A DNA stretch of 64,000 nucleotides, taken from contig NZ_JACIBK010000006.1 in NCBI RefSeq assembly GCF_014195325.1, forward strand, positions 124,001 through 188,000, written 5' to 3'. The translations under genes were made by a program, and so were the position numbers. The notes below the pieces were generated by a model that worked only from the letters and a program-made list of their open reading frames with translations, did no database searches and was not told where the DNA came from. The first letter of the stretch is position 1, and every line of letters begins with the position of its first letter. This stretch comes from Rhizobium sp. BK650. Its GTDB lineage: Bacteria > Pseudomonadota > Alphaproteobacteria > Rhizobiales > Rhizobiaceae. This document shows, one piece after another, positions 17,611-25,886 of the stretch.

Positions 17611-18585
17611 ATGGCTTCCATTGAAATGATCGTTGCCGCCAGGGCCCGCCTGCGCGGACATGCGCGGCGCACGCCGCTTCTCTCCTCTCCCTTCCTCGAT
17701 GAAATCGCCGGCCGTCGGCTGTTCGTAAAGGCCGAATGCCTGCAGCATTCCGGCTCCTTCAAGTTCCGTGGCGGCTGGTCGGCCGTCTCGGGTATCGATC
17801 CGGAACTGCGCAAAAAGGGCGTCATCGCCTTCTCCTCCGGCAATCATGCCCAGGGTGTGGCGCTTGCCGCCCGTATGCACGGCATCCCCTGCGTCATCAT
17901 CATGCCGAGCGATGCGCCCAAGCTGAAGATCGCCAACACCCGCGCCTTCGGCGCAGAAGTGGTGCTCTACGATCGTGCCAATGAAGACCGCGACGAAATG
18001 GGCGCGAAGCTTTCGGCCGGACGCGGCCTGACGCTGATCAAACCCTTCGACGAGCCGCTGGTTATCGCTGGCCAGGGCACGACCGGGCTGGAAATCGCCG
18101 AGCAGACGGAAGAAGAAGGCGTAAGGAATGCGGAAGTCCTCGTTCCCTGCGGCGGCGGCGGCCTGAGTTCGGGCATCGCCCTGGCACTGGAAGCAAGTGC
18201 GCCGGGCTTCCGCGTCCGTCCCTGCGAGCCGGAAAATTTCGACGACACCACGCGTTCGCTTGCCTCAGGCAAGATCGAACGCAATGCCGCTATGACCGGT
18301 TCGATCTGCGATGCGATCATCACGCCGCAGCCCGGCAACATCACCTTCCCGATCCTGAAGCGTCTTGCCGGACAGGGTATCGTCGTGACGGATGATGAGG
18401 CACTGCGCGCCGTCGCCCTTGCCTTCACCCGCCTCAAGATCGTCGTCGAGCCCGGCGGAGCCGTTGCCCTTGCCGCAGCGCTTTTCCATGGTGACCAGCT
18501 GAACAGCGATACGGCAGTCGTCGTCACCTCGGGCGGCAACATCGACGCCGATGTGTTCACCAAAGCGCTGGAGCGCTTCGGCTGA
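17611..18585 (+). CDS. Threonine/serine dehydratase-like PLP enzyme
   Basis: This fold-type II PLP enzyme has 324 residues. The Schiff-base lysine is Lys51 in SGSFKFRGG, the phosphate cup is PCGGGGLSSG, and SSGNHAQG is the substrate loop. No C-terminal ACT regulatory domain is present, which fits catabolic threonine/serine dehydratase or serine racemase-like enzymes. The ATG at 17611 is preceded by AGAAGAGA. The upstream start at 17566 adds a 15-residue non-conserved leader. The natural substrate (threonine, serine or hydroxyaspartate) cannot be fixed. Confidence 0.9.
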   Translation: MASIEMIVAARARLRGHARRTPLLSSPFLDEIAGRRLFVKAECLQHSGSFKFRGGWSAVSGIDPELRKKGVIAFSSGNHAQGVALAARMHGIPCVIIMPSDAPKLKIANTRAFGAEVVLYDRANEDRDEMGAKLSAGRGLTLIKPFDEPLVIAGQGTTGLEIAEQTEEEGVRNAEVLVPCGGGGLSSGIALALEASAPGFRVRPCEPENFDDTTRSLASGKIERNAAMTGSICDAIITPQPGNITFPILKRLAGQGIVVTDDEALRAVALAFTRLKIVVEPGGAVALAAALFHGDQLNSDTAVVVTSGGNIDADVFTKALERFG

Positions 18586-18592
18586 CGAAAAC

Positions 18593-18614
18593 GTCCGCGG
18601 CGGGCGCCGCGGAC
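18593..18614. terminator. Strong bidirectional hairpin between convergent genes
   Basis: GTCCGCGGCG and CGCCGCGGAC are perfectly complementary around a two-base centre, giving a very GC-rich hairpin in the 53-base gap between the dehydratase-like gene and the convergent SDR gene. No T tract follows, so termination may be Rho-assisted or partial. Confidence 0.5.
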
Positions 18615-18638
18615 GATCCCATTCATGGCTGTCGGCCG

Positions 18639-19436
18639 TCAGGCAATCTTGTAACGCGGAGCCGGCACGGAACGCGACAAGTTCGGCATCAGCGCCTGAC
18701 GGGCCTGCTCATAAGCGGCGAGCAGGCCGGCATCTTCAAGCGCCGGGACCGTTGCAAATTCACCCTCGGCAAGACCCGCCAGCGACGCGTCGACCATGTT
18801 TTCCGCCGACATGACGATCTCGCCAGGCAGGTGCTCGACCGGCGTGCCGGCAATGCCCCAGAATTCGGTAGCCGTGGCACCCGGCAATACGACCTGGACG
18901 CGGATATTCTTATCGGCGAGCTCGTGCTTCAATGACTGGCTGAAGGCAAGCACGAAGGCTTTGCTCCCGCCATAGACACCGTTCAGCACTTCGGGTGCGA
19001 TTGCCACGATTGACGCGATATTGATGATTGTACCGCCACCGCGGGTAACGAGGCCTGGCACCGCCGCATAGGTCAGCCGCGTCAACGCCGTCACGTTGAG
19101 CTCGATCATTTCCTGCATCCTGTCGACGTCGGAGGCGAGCAGCGGCGCCGTGCCGCCGAAGCCGGCATTGTTGACGAGCATGGTGATGCTCCGATCTTCC
19201 TTCAGCACCTTCTCGACCCTGGCAAGATCGTCCTGCTTACCGAGATCGGCGGACAGCGTCTCGACGGTCCGGCCCGTCTCATCGCTCAGCCGGCTTGCCA
19301 GCGCCTTCAGCCGATCACCGTTGCGGGCGACGAGGATGAGATTGTAGCCCTGCTTCGCCAGCCGGTGGGCATAGATCGCGCCAATGCCCGAAGAGGCGCC
19401 CGTAACCAGCGCCGTACCCTTATGTTCCTGTACCAT
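18639..19436 (-). CDS. SDR-family oxidoreductase
   Basis: This classical short-chain dehydrogenase has 265 residues with VTGASSGIGAIYAHRLAKQGYNL (cofactor turn), NNAGFG, ISIVAIAPEVLNGVYGGSKAF with the catalytic Tyr-x-x-x-Lys (YGGSK) and the following PGATATEFW. All catalytic elements are intact. The substrate is unknown. The gene is divergent from a GlxA-type AraC regulator with repeats in the shared promoter, so it is a probable target of that regulator. Confidence 0.92.
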   Translation of the reverse strand: MVQEHKGTALVTGASSGIGAIYAHRLAKQGYNLILVARNGDRLKALASRLSDETGRTVETLSADLGKQDDLARVEKVLKEDRSITMLVNNAGFGGTAPLLASDVDRMQEMIELNVTALTRLTYAAVPGLVTRGGGTIINIASIVAIAPEVLNGVYGGSKAFVLAFSQSLKHELADKNIRVQVVLPGATATEFWGIAGTPVEHLPGEIVMSAENMVDASLAGLAEGEFATVPALEDAGLLAAYEQARQALMPNLSRSVPAPRYKIA

Positions 19437-19509
19437 GATCGTTTCTCCATCTGGTGCGCCGGCCTGATTGCCTTGCGCTTGAGGAGAGTTTTACGCCCGA
19501 TTGCTCACG

Positions 19510-19559
19510 TCCTGAATGTCATATATACCACCTTTTAGGACATCAACTTTTCAGGACAT
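19510..19559. promoter_or_regulatory. Repeated TTTYAGGACAT elements before the GlxA-type regulator
   Basis: TTTTAGGACAT (19533-19543) and TTTTCAGGACAT (19548-19559) are direct repeats 16 bases apart. An inverted TCCTGAATGTCAT lies at 19510-19522. They sit between the SDR gene and the GlxA-type regulator gene and look like regulator binding sites. The second copy overlaps the first possible start codon. Confidence 0.45.
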
Positions 19560-20511
19560 GATGACGATGCAGCAAATCGGTTTCCTGCTCTTTCCCGGCT
19601 TCCAGATCATGAGCCTCGCTGCCGCCTCGGCCTTCGAATTCACCAATCTCGAGATCGGCGAAAAGGTCTACGACATCCATTATCTCTCGGAGACCGGCGG
19701 CCCCATCGCCAATTCTCTCGGAATGATCGTCGAGACAGAGGCTTTCGGCGATCCCGCTTTCGACACGCTGATCGTTACGGGTGCGCCCGACATCAAGCTT
19801 CCCAACGAGGCGGAAGCAAAGTTCATTCGCGCCGCACTTGCCGCCACCCGTCGCCTTGCATCGATCTGCACCGGCGCTTTCCTGCTCGCCGATGCCGGCA
19901 TCCTTGATGGCCGCCGCGCCACGACCCACTGGTATCTCGCCCGCGAACTGCAGAGCCGCTACCCCGAAATCAGGATGGAAGAGGACCGCATCTACATCAT
20001 CGACGGTTCCGTCTGGACCTCGGCGGGCATGACGGCGGGTGTCGATCTGGCTCTGGCGATGGTCGAGAAAGATCACGGACTGGAAATCGCCCGCGCCGTC
20101 GCCCGCATGCTCGTCGTCTATCATCGCCGCGCCGGCGGCCAGTCGCAATTTTCCGCCCTTCTTGAACTGGAGCCGAAATCGGATCGTATCCAGAAGGCGC
20201 TCGCCCATGCACGCAGCAATCTGAAATCCACGCTTTCAGTCGAAGAGCTGGCCGAGGCCGCGCATCTGAGTCCCCGTCAGTTCAGCCGCGCCTTTCGGGC
20301 CGAAACGGGCCAGTCGCCGGCAAAAGCCGTCGAGAACCTGCGCCTGGAAGCGGCCCGCCTGATGATGGAGCAGGGCCGCCATCCGATCGATACAGTCGCC
20401 CGCGAGACCGGCTTTGCCGATCGCGAGCGCATGCGCCGCGCCTTCCTGCGGGCCTTCGGTCAGCCGCCGCAGGCAATCCGCCGGGCGGCGCAGCAGGAAA
20501 TTCAGGCGTGA
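19558..20511 (+). CDS. GlxA-type AraC-family regulator (DJ-1/PfpI domain)
   Basis: This protein of about 317 residues has an N-terminal DJ-1/PfpI-like amidotransferase fold (QIGFLLFPGFQIMSLAAASAFE ... SICTGAFLLADAGILDGRRATTHW) and a C-terminal AraC HTH (STLSVEELAEAAHLSPRQFSRAFRAETGQSP). The Cys of the nucleophile elbow (ASICTGA) is present. Such proteins regulate neighbouring genes, here probably the divergent SDR. Starts at 19558, 19561 or 19567 are all possible because MMTM begins the protein. AGGA precedes the cluster. Confidence 0.9.
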   Translation: MMTMQQIGFLLFPGFQIMSLAAASAFEFTNLEIGEKVYDIHYLSETGGPIANSLGMIVETEAFGDPAFDTLIVTGAPDIKLPNEAEAKFIRAALAATRRLASICTGAFLLADAGILDGRRATTHWYLARELQSRYPEIRMEEDRIYIIDGSVWTSAGMTAGVDLALAMVEKDHGLEIARAVARMLVVYHRRAGGQSQFSALLELEPKSDRIQKALAHARSNLKSTLSVEELAEAAHLSPRQFSRAFRAETGQSPAKAVENLRLEAARLMMEQGRHPIDTVARETGFADRERMRRAFLRAFGQPPQAIRRAAQQEIQA

Positions 20512-20936
20512 GGTAACCGGCGAATTTGGATGCATCCTTTCCGGCCGCGGCGGGGGTGGCGGAGGTGGCGGCGGTTAAAACGCGTTTTCCAAGACTAGCC
20601 GCAAGCGTTGCTGTACCCGCTCGATATGCGCCGGCATGAGCGACTTCCGGCTAGTTTGACCAAATAACCTCCGCCACCTCCTCCACACGACTTTTATCCA
20701 TATCTATCAACGACTTGGACTGGCGGAGGTAACCTCCTCCGAACCTCCGCCGCTTGAGGTGAACCTCCTCCACTGAGAGGGCCGAGCGTCCGTTTCGACG
20801 CGAAAACGGCGTCCCGTTCTTGAAGCCCGGCGTCTTGTGGCGGAGGTTCCCTGAAGTGGCGGAGGTTCCGATGGGGAGCAACCTCCGCCACATCCGTCAT
20901 ACCGCGCAGAGCCGTGCGTCGGTTTTTCGATGGGCC
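20512..20936. repeat. Cluster of GTGGCGGAGGTT-type repeats in a gene-free gap
   Basis: This 425-base gap holds no gene. It carries about ten copies of a 10-14 bp unit in both orientations. Direct-strand copies: 20556, 20565 (GTGGCGGCGGTT variant), 20721, 20837 and 20856 (the last two identical over 14 bp: GTGGCGGAGGTTCC). Inverted copies: 20666 (AACCTCCGCCAC), 20742, 20880, plus AACCTCCTCC variants at 20731 and 20762 and CTCCTCCAC at 20678. Adjacent opposite copies can form hairpins. This is unlike the flanking DNA and no known rhizobial repeat family could be assigned. Confidence 0.8.
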
Positions 20937-21743
20937 TCAACCTTGCTGAAGCGCCCTTCGGATGGCGATTTCGACAGGCGAGTAGGCGCCATCCTCACGC
21001 ACAAGCTTCAGCGGCTCGGAAGGCGCAAGGCCCGGCTGCGCCATGAAGCGCGGTTCCTTGCCACGGTGCATCTGCGCGGCATGAACGAGGAAAGGATGGC
21101 ACAGGTACACCGTGCCCGCCTGGCCCGTTGCCAGAGCAAGCGGCCTGTCCTCGCCGACATGCTCCAGCCACAGATGCGCCATGCCCGCTTCGCCGGCCGG
21201 CTCCAGCAGCCTTGCGATGTCCTTGTGCGACCCGACCCGGATACGCGTCGGCGCGTCTTCTTCGCCAACATCGGAGAACAGGAAGAGCATCAGCAGCGCC
21301 CGTCCGCGCGAGGTGACGTTCACCCGCCAGGCGGAGAAATCTCGCTGTTCGCCAGGGTTTCCATCCTCGCCCGGAAAGCTCAGATCCACATGCCAACCGG
21401 CATCGCCGGGATCGTCAGGATGCGGGAAGCGAACAGGGAAGCTGCCAAGGCCGTCACGCGGCTCCCAGCGTCCCTTACCGACAAGCTGATCGAAAGCCGA
21501 ATGCAGCACGGGCGTATTGACCGCCGCGTTGAACGGCCCGCCGCCATAGCCGGCAAGCCGTACGACCGGCCGCACCCAGGACTTCGGATCATCGGCGGCG
21601 AAAGGAATGTCCCGCCACATGATGGCGCGGGCTTCCTCAGCCACGTCACGGGAGAAAGCATCATCGATCCGCACAAAGCCGTCCTCGATGAATTGCTCGA
21701 TCTGCACGGCGCTGAGCGCCGGCGGGTAATCGGTGGATGTCAT
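20937..21743 (-). CDS. Phytanoyl-CoA dioxygenase-family (PhyH) oxygenase
   Basis: This 268-residue Fe(II)/2-oxoglutarate-type oxygenase has the HxD metal pair in GWHVDL (His118, Asp120), the distal histidine in CHPFLVHAAQ (His221) and a downstream Arg (KEPRF) for 2-oxoglutarate binding. The N-terminal IEQFIEDGFVRIDDAF is typical of the family. The ATG at 21743 has AGAGAG seven bases upstream. The longer ORF start at 21842 lacks one. Substrate is unknown. The gene ends next to the repeat cluster. Confidence 0.88.
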   Translation of the reverse strand: MTSTDYPPALSAVQIEQFIEDGFVRIDDAFSRDVAEEARAIMWRDIPFAADDPKSWVRPVVRLAGYGGGPFNAAVNTPVLHSAFDQLVGKGRWEPRDGLGSFPVRFPHPDDPGDAGWHVDLSFPGEDGNPGEQRDFSAWRVNVTSRGRALLMLFLFSDVGEEDAPTRIRVGSHKDIARLLEPAGEAGMAHLWLEHVGEDRPLALATGQAGTVYLCHPFLVHAAQMHRGKEPRFMAQPGLAPSEPLKLVREDGAYSPVEIAIRRALQQG

Positions 21744-21969
21744 GAAAAATCTCTCTATCGCCAGACCCTGCCGGCATTGTCCATTGGCCGGACGCAGGGT
21801 GGTTACGGTCCACCGCAACGCGCCAGCCAATGGGCTGGTCATGCGGCCGCATCTTCATGTGCCTGAAGGCAAGGCCTTAGAGGCTCAAGAAGAAGACCGT
21901 AGCGATATTGAGAGCGATCATTCTCATAGCGAGAGGAAGGTAGCGACCTCCGCCTGGAGGGTCAACACC

Positions 21970-22902
21970 TCAACCGACCCGTCGCGGCATCTTCTCCGGA
22001 TCGGCTGCAATGGATACATCCCGCACCGCCTCATGCACGGATTGCAGCACCAACTCGGCCAGCCGCATCGTTGCGGGATCCGACTCGGCCTCCGCACGAT
22101 GCAGGACGAGCCCCAGATCAGGCAGTTCCGGCAGGCCGGCTTCATCAGGCATCAGCATCCGCACCTTGGCCGGCAAGCCGATCGGCGTGCGAACCGTAAT
22201 GCCCAGTCCCGCTGCGGTCGCCGCCCAGAGGCCACCGAGGCTCGGACTGATGAAGGAGAGCCGCCAGGAAATACCGGCTTCGTCCAGCACCTTTGTCGCT
22301 GCATTTCTCAAGAGGCACGGCGCTTCCAGCGAGGCGAGCGGCATCGGCTCGCCGCTTGCCTTCGTCCAAGCCGGCAGACCGGCTACCGGACCGATCCAGC
22401 GCATCGGCACATCAGCTATATGTTCGCAATGCGCCGTCTGTGTGCCGACGCTCCAGGCAAGGGCAAGGTCGAGCTTACCTGTCGTCACCCGCTCTAAGAG
22501 TTCGGCGTTGCGCACCACACGCGCTTCAATGCGCACCTTCGGATGGGCCCGCGCAAACCGTCCAAGCACATCCGGCAGCAGGTTCTCGCCAAAATCCTCC
22601 TGCAGGCCGAGCCGCACCCACCCCTCCAGTTCGATACTTTGGACGGCGGCTACCGCCTCATCGTTCAGTTCCAGCAGCCGCCGCGCATAGGCAAGCATGG
22701 TTTCCCCCGCCTCCGTCAGCGCCAGCCCACGCCCGGATTTGCGAAAGATCGCCGTGCCCGCCTGCTCCTCAAGCTTCTTGAGCTGAGCGCTGACGGCAGA
22801 CGTCGAGCGTCCCAACCGCTCCGCCGCCTTGGCGAAATTGCCGAGATCTATGCCTGTCGCGAATGTTCTCAGCACATCGAGATCAAAGGTCATCCGGCGC
22901 AT
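21970..22902 (-). CDS. LysR-family regulator
   Basis: This 310-residue LysR regulator has an N-terminal winged HTH (VLRTFATGIDLGNFAKAAERLGRSTSAVSAQLKKLEEQAG) and a C-terminal periplasmic-binding-protein-like effector domain. The ATG at 22902 has AGGA at suitable spacing. Methionine MTFDL three residues later is an alternative. It is divergent from the tautomerase-cupin-DUF4865 operon, which is its likely target. The effector cannot be predicted. Confidence 0.92.
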   Translation of the reverse strand: MRRMTFDLDVLRTFATGIDLGNFAKAAERLGRSTSAVSAQLKKLEEQAGTAIFRKSGRGLALTEAGETMLAYARRLLELNDEAVAAVQSIELEGWVRLGLQEDFGENLLPDVLGRFARAHPKVRIEARVVRNAELLERVTTGKLDLALAWSVGTQTAHCEHIADVPMRWIGPVAGLPAWTKASGEPMPLASLEAPCLLRNAATKVLDEAGISWRLSFISPSLGGLWAATAAGLGITVRTPIGLPAKVRMLMPDEAGLPELPDLGLVLHRAEAESDPATMRLAELVLQSVHEAVRDVSIAADPEKMPRRVG

Positions 22903-22934
22903 ACAACAATCCTGATTTTCGGGATCATGTGTCC

Positions 22935-22952
22935 ATAAAATTCTGATTTTAT
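22935..22952. promoter_or_regulatory. LysR-type operator candidate
   Basis: ATAAAAT-TCTG-ATTTTAT is a perfect 7-bp inverted repeat in the 105-base divergent gap between the LysR gene and the tautomerase gene. It contains the T-N11-A pattern typical of LysR boxes. No other inverted repeat of this quality lies in the gap. Confidence 0.5.
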
Positions 22953-23007
22953 GCATCATCGTGGCGTGACATGCTACTCCTGTCAAGACAACAACAGGAG
23001 GCATCCG

Positions 23008-23427
23008 ATGCCCTTCGTCCGTATCTCCCTTCTGAAAGGCAAATCGCCGGACTATCTGCGCGCCCTTTCGGAAAATATCCACAAGGCCATGGTCGAGACC
23101 TTCAACGTGCCGCCGGCCGATCGCTTTCAGATCATTCACCAGCATGAGCCCGGCGAACTGATCTTCGATCGCAACTATCTCGCGGGTCCGCGCTCGGACG
23201 ATTACGTGCTGATTTCGATCACGACGGGCAAGCCGCGCACGACCGAAATGCGCAAGGCCTTCTTCCGCCGAGCCGCCGAACTGCTGCAACAATCCCCCGG
23301 CCTGCGGCCTGAAGATGTCATGATCGTCATCTCGACCAGCGAGCCGGATGAATGGTCCTTCGGCGACGGACTTGCACAGATGGCCGAACCCGGCTGGAAG
23401 GCCCGCGCCGCGAGGACTCCATCATGA
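23008..23427 (+). CDS. Tautomerase-superfamily protein
   Basis: This 139-residue protein begins MPFVRISLLKG. Pro2 becomes the N-terminal catalytic proline after Met removal. Two half-domain-like units follow, as in larger tautomerase members (PDYLRALSENIHKAMVETFNVPP). Substrate is unknown. The ATG at 23008 has AGGAGG eight bases upstream. It is the first gene of a three-gene operon with ATGA overlaps to the cupin and on to DUF4865. Confidence 0.88.
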   Translation: MPFVRISLLKGKSPDYLRALSENIHKAMVETFNVPPADRFQIIHQHEPGELIFDRNYLAGPRSDDYVLISITTGKPRTTEMRKAFFRRAAELLQQSPGLRPEDVMIVISTSEPDEWSFGDGLAQMAEPGWKARAARTPS

Positions 23428-23828
23428 GCGAGGCAAATCCGAAGACGATGACTATCTGCCGACCGGGCAACGCCGTCCGCTCGCCCGAGAGCATTTCGAA
23501 TGCACCCTTCTGGGTCGAAATGCTGCTCGACAGTCAGATCGACGGCGAAAACACCGCCATGCGCGCAACCCTTGATCCCGGCACAGTCACGCACTGGCAT
23601 ACGCATCCGCGCGGCCAGCTTCTCTATGTCCTCTCCGGCATTGGCCTCGTCCAGCGCAAGGGCGAACCATCCGAGGAGGTCAGAACGGGTGACGCGATCT
23701 GGTTCGCTCCGGGCGAACTTCACCGGCACGGGGCAACTGCCGACGGCCCCTTCAGCTATCTGAGCATCCAGAGCGTGGAACGCGGACGCTACGTCGACTG
23801 GGACGACGAAAGGGAACCGCAATCATGA
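23424..23828 (+). CDS. Cupin-domain protein
   Basis: This single-cupin protein of 134 residues carries the motif TVTHWHTHPRGQLLYVLSG and a second motif GDAIWFAPGELHRHGA. Together they supply His/Gln/His ligands for a metal. The start was placed at the ATGA overlap with the preceding tautomerase stop. Cupins of this type act as isomerases, dioxygenases or binding proteins. The coupled tautomerase suggests a small-molecule conversion. Confidence 0.88.
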   Translation: MSEANPKTMTICRPGNAVRSPESISNAPFWVEMLLDSQIDGENTAMRATLDPGTVTHWHTHPRGQLLYVLSGIGLVQRKGEPSEEVRTGDAIWFAPGELHRHGATADGPFSYLSIQSVERGRYVDWDDEREPQS

Positions 23829-24370
23829 TCGCCATGCAATATTCCTTCACCCTGCCCGCCGACTACAACATGGAGATCATCGATCGCCGCATCCGTGACA
23901 AGGGTCCAGCGATGGACGGCTTTTCCCACCTCTCCTTCAAAGCCTTTCTCAGCGCTCGTCGCGGCGAGTTCGGCAGTCGGGAAAATCTCTATGCGCCCTT
24001 CTACCTCTGGAAAGAGCCGGAAGGCGCCAGCGATTTCATCTGCGGTCCCGGCTTTGCCGCGCTGACGGACGCCTTTGGCCGACCGCGCATCCGCCATTGG
24101 ATCGTCTGGCATGCGCAGGTATCGCCGGACCTTGGCAATGTCCGTCTCGCCGATAGCGAATATCTCACCGTCCCACCAGATGCGTCCCTGCCCGATCTCC
24201 AGCTTCAGGAGGTCGGCTTGTCCAAACGAAAAGGAGGCGATGCATTTGCCCGCATCACCGCCTTCGATCCGCATGACTGGACGATGGTTCGCTTCGGTCT
24301 CTACGCGGAAGCTCCGTCCAACACAGGCAGCAATCAGATCTATCGCGTCGGCCACCTCTCCCGCGGATGA
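23825..24370 (+). CDS. DUF4865-family protein
   Basis: This 181-residue protein resembles DUF4865 (N-terminal MQYSFTLPADYNMEIIDRRI with DKGPAMDGFSHLSFKAF and a C-terminal FGLYAEAP). Function is unknown. It overlaps the cupin stop by 4 bp and is the last gene before a strong terminator. The set LysR, tautomerase, cupin, DUF4865 suggests one metabolic step, but the substrate is not deducible. Confidence 0.85.
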   Translation: MIAMQYSFTLPADYNMEIIDRRIRDKGPAMDGFSHLSFKAFLSARRGEFGSRENLYAPFYLWKEPEGASDFICGPGFAALTDAFGRPRIRHWIVWHAQVSPDLGNVRLADSEYLTVPPDASLPDLQLQEVGLSKRKGGDAFARITAFDPHDWTMVRFGLYAEAPSNTGSNQIYRVGHLSRG

Positions 24371-24397
24371 AGCCGGCAGACAAAATCGCAAAACAAA

Positions 24398-24425
24398 AAA
24401 GCGCCCCTCTTGCGAGGAGCGCTTT
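24398..24425. terminator. Bidirectional intrinsic terminator
   Basis: AAAGCGCCCCTC and GAGGAGCGCTTT pair with one C-A mismatch around TTGC, with A and T tracts on both sides. It lies between the convergent DUF4865 gene and pyk and can stop transcription from both. Confidence 0.85.
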
Positions 24426-24446
24426 GCATTTTCAAACCGGAAGCGA

Positions 24447-25886
24447 TCAGACGCCGCTTTGGCCATCCGAACCGATATAGGCGATGCGCAGCATGTTGGT
24501 CGCGCCCGGTGTGCCGAGCGGTACGCCAGCCGAGATAATGATACGGTCACCCGGTTTGCCGAAGCCTTCTGCGGCGACGATACGGCAAGCGCGGTTGACC
24601 ATGTCGTCGAGGTCGGTCGCATCATGGGTGACAACGCAGTGCATGCCCCAGACGACCGAGAGGCGACGAGCGGTCTTGATGATCGGCGACAGAGCGATGA
24701 TCGGCACCTGCGGACGCTCGCGCGAGGCCCGGAGGCCCGTCGTGCCGGACGAGGTGTAACAGACGATAGCCGACAGTTTCAGCGTCTCGGCGATCTGACG
24801 GGCGGCGAGCGAGATGGCGTCTGCACCGGTTGCTTCCGGTTGGGCGCGCTGCGCGTAGATGATCCCCGGATAGTGCGGATCCTTCTCCACCGTGCTCGCG
24901 ATCGAGGCCATCATCGAGACGGCTTCAACCGGATAGGCGCCGGAAGCCGATTCCGCCGACAGCATGATCGCGTCAGCGCCTTCGAAGACGGCGATCGAAA
25001 CGTCGGAGACTTCCGCGCGGGTCGGAACCGGCGATGAGATCATCGATTCCAGCATCTGCGTGGCGACGATGACAGGCTTGCCCGACCGGCGGCAGGACCG
25101 GATAAGCTGCTTCTGGATGCCCGGAACGGCTTCGAGCGGCATTTCAACACCGAGGTCGCCGCGGGCAACCATCAGCGCGTCGGAAAGCTCGATAATTTCT
25201 TCGATACGCTCAAGAGCCTGCGGCTTTTCGATCTTCGACATCAGGCCGACGCGGCCGCGCGCAATCTTGCGGACCTCGGCGAGGTCGTCGGGGCGCTGAA
25301 CGAAGGAGAGGGCCACCCAGTCGACATCGTCGGTCGCCAGAACCGCATCGAGGTCGGAACGATCCTTATCGGTCAGCGCGCCGACGCCAAGCAGCGTGTC
25401 AGGCAGGCTGACGCCCTTGCGGTCGGAGATGCTGGTGCCGGCGATGACAGTCGTGACAATGCTCTTGCCGTCGCACTTTTCAGCGCGCAGAGCCAGCTTG
25501 CCGTCATCGATCAACAGGCGGTGGCCTGGCTGAACGGCTTCGAGAATTTCAGGATGCGGCAGGTAAACGCGCGTGTTGTCGCCGGGGGTGTCGTTGTTGT
25601 CGAGCGTAAAGGTCTGTCCCGGCTTCAACTCCACCTTGACATTGGCGAACTTGCCGACGCGCAGCTTCGGGCCCTGGAGGTCGGCCAGAATGCCGATCGG
25701 CCGACCGGAGCGGGCCTCGACAGCGCGGATACGCTGCACCAGCGTGCGCATCACGTCGTGGCTGGCATGGCTCATGTTGATACGGAAAATATCCGCACCT
25801 GCCTGGTGCAGCTTCTCGATCATCGATTCCTCGGAGGAGGCCGGGCCGAGGGTGGCGAGGATTTTAACTTTGCGGTTACGCTTCAT
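24447..25886 (-). CDS. pyk: Pyruvate kinase
   Basis: This 479-residue pyruvate kinase converts PEP and ADP to pyruvate and ATP. It has the N-terminal KILATLGPAS, the active-site MSKIEKPQALE and the signature MVARGDLGVEMPLEAVPGIQK. The C-terminal domain ends at normal length. It starts at an ATG overlapping the upstream DUF1036 stop by one base (TGATG), so the two genes are coupled. Confidence 0.97.
   Translation of the reverse strand: MKRNRKVKILATLGPASSEESMIEKLHQAGADIFRINMSHASHDVMRTLVQRIRAVEARSGRPIGILADLQGPKLRVGKFANVKVELKPGQTFTLDNNDTPGDNTRVYLPHPEILEAVQPGHRLLIDDGKLALRAEKCDGKSIVTTVIAGTSISDRKGVSLPDTLLGVGALTDKDRSDLDAVLATDDVDWVALSFVQRPDDLAEVRKIARGRVGLMSKIEKPQALERIEEIIELSDALMVARGDLGVEMPLEAVPGIQKQLIRSCRRSGKPVIVATQMLESMISSPVPTRAEVSDVSIAVFEGADAIMLSAESASGAYPVEAVSMMASIASTVEKDPHYPGIIYAQRAQPEATGADAISLAARQIAETLKLSAIVCYTSSGTTGLRASRERPQVPIIALSPIIKTARRLSVVWGMHCVVTHDATDLDDMVNRACRIVAAEGFGKPGDRIIISAGVPLGTPGATNMLRIAYIGSDGQSGV

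Noticed and set aside
20555..20576. GGC-rich microsatellite
   Set aside because: The copies share a 12-bp core with ordered ends (GTGGCGGAGGTT) and occur inverted hundreds of bases apart, so slippage alone does not explain them.
21733..22497. Plus-strand ORF of 254 codons opposite the LysR gene
   Set aside because: The minus-strand frame has a clear LysR HTH. The plus-strand product is Arg-rich shadow.
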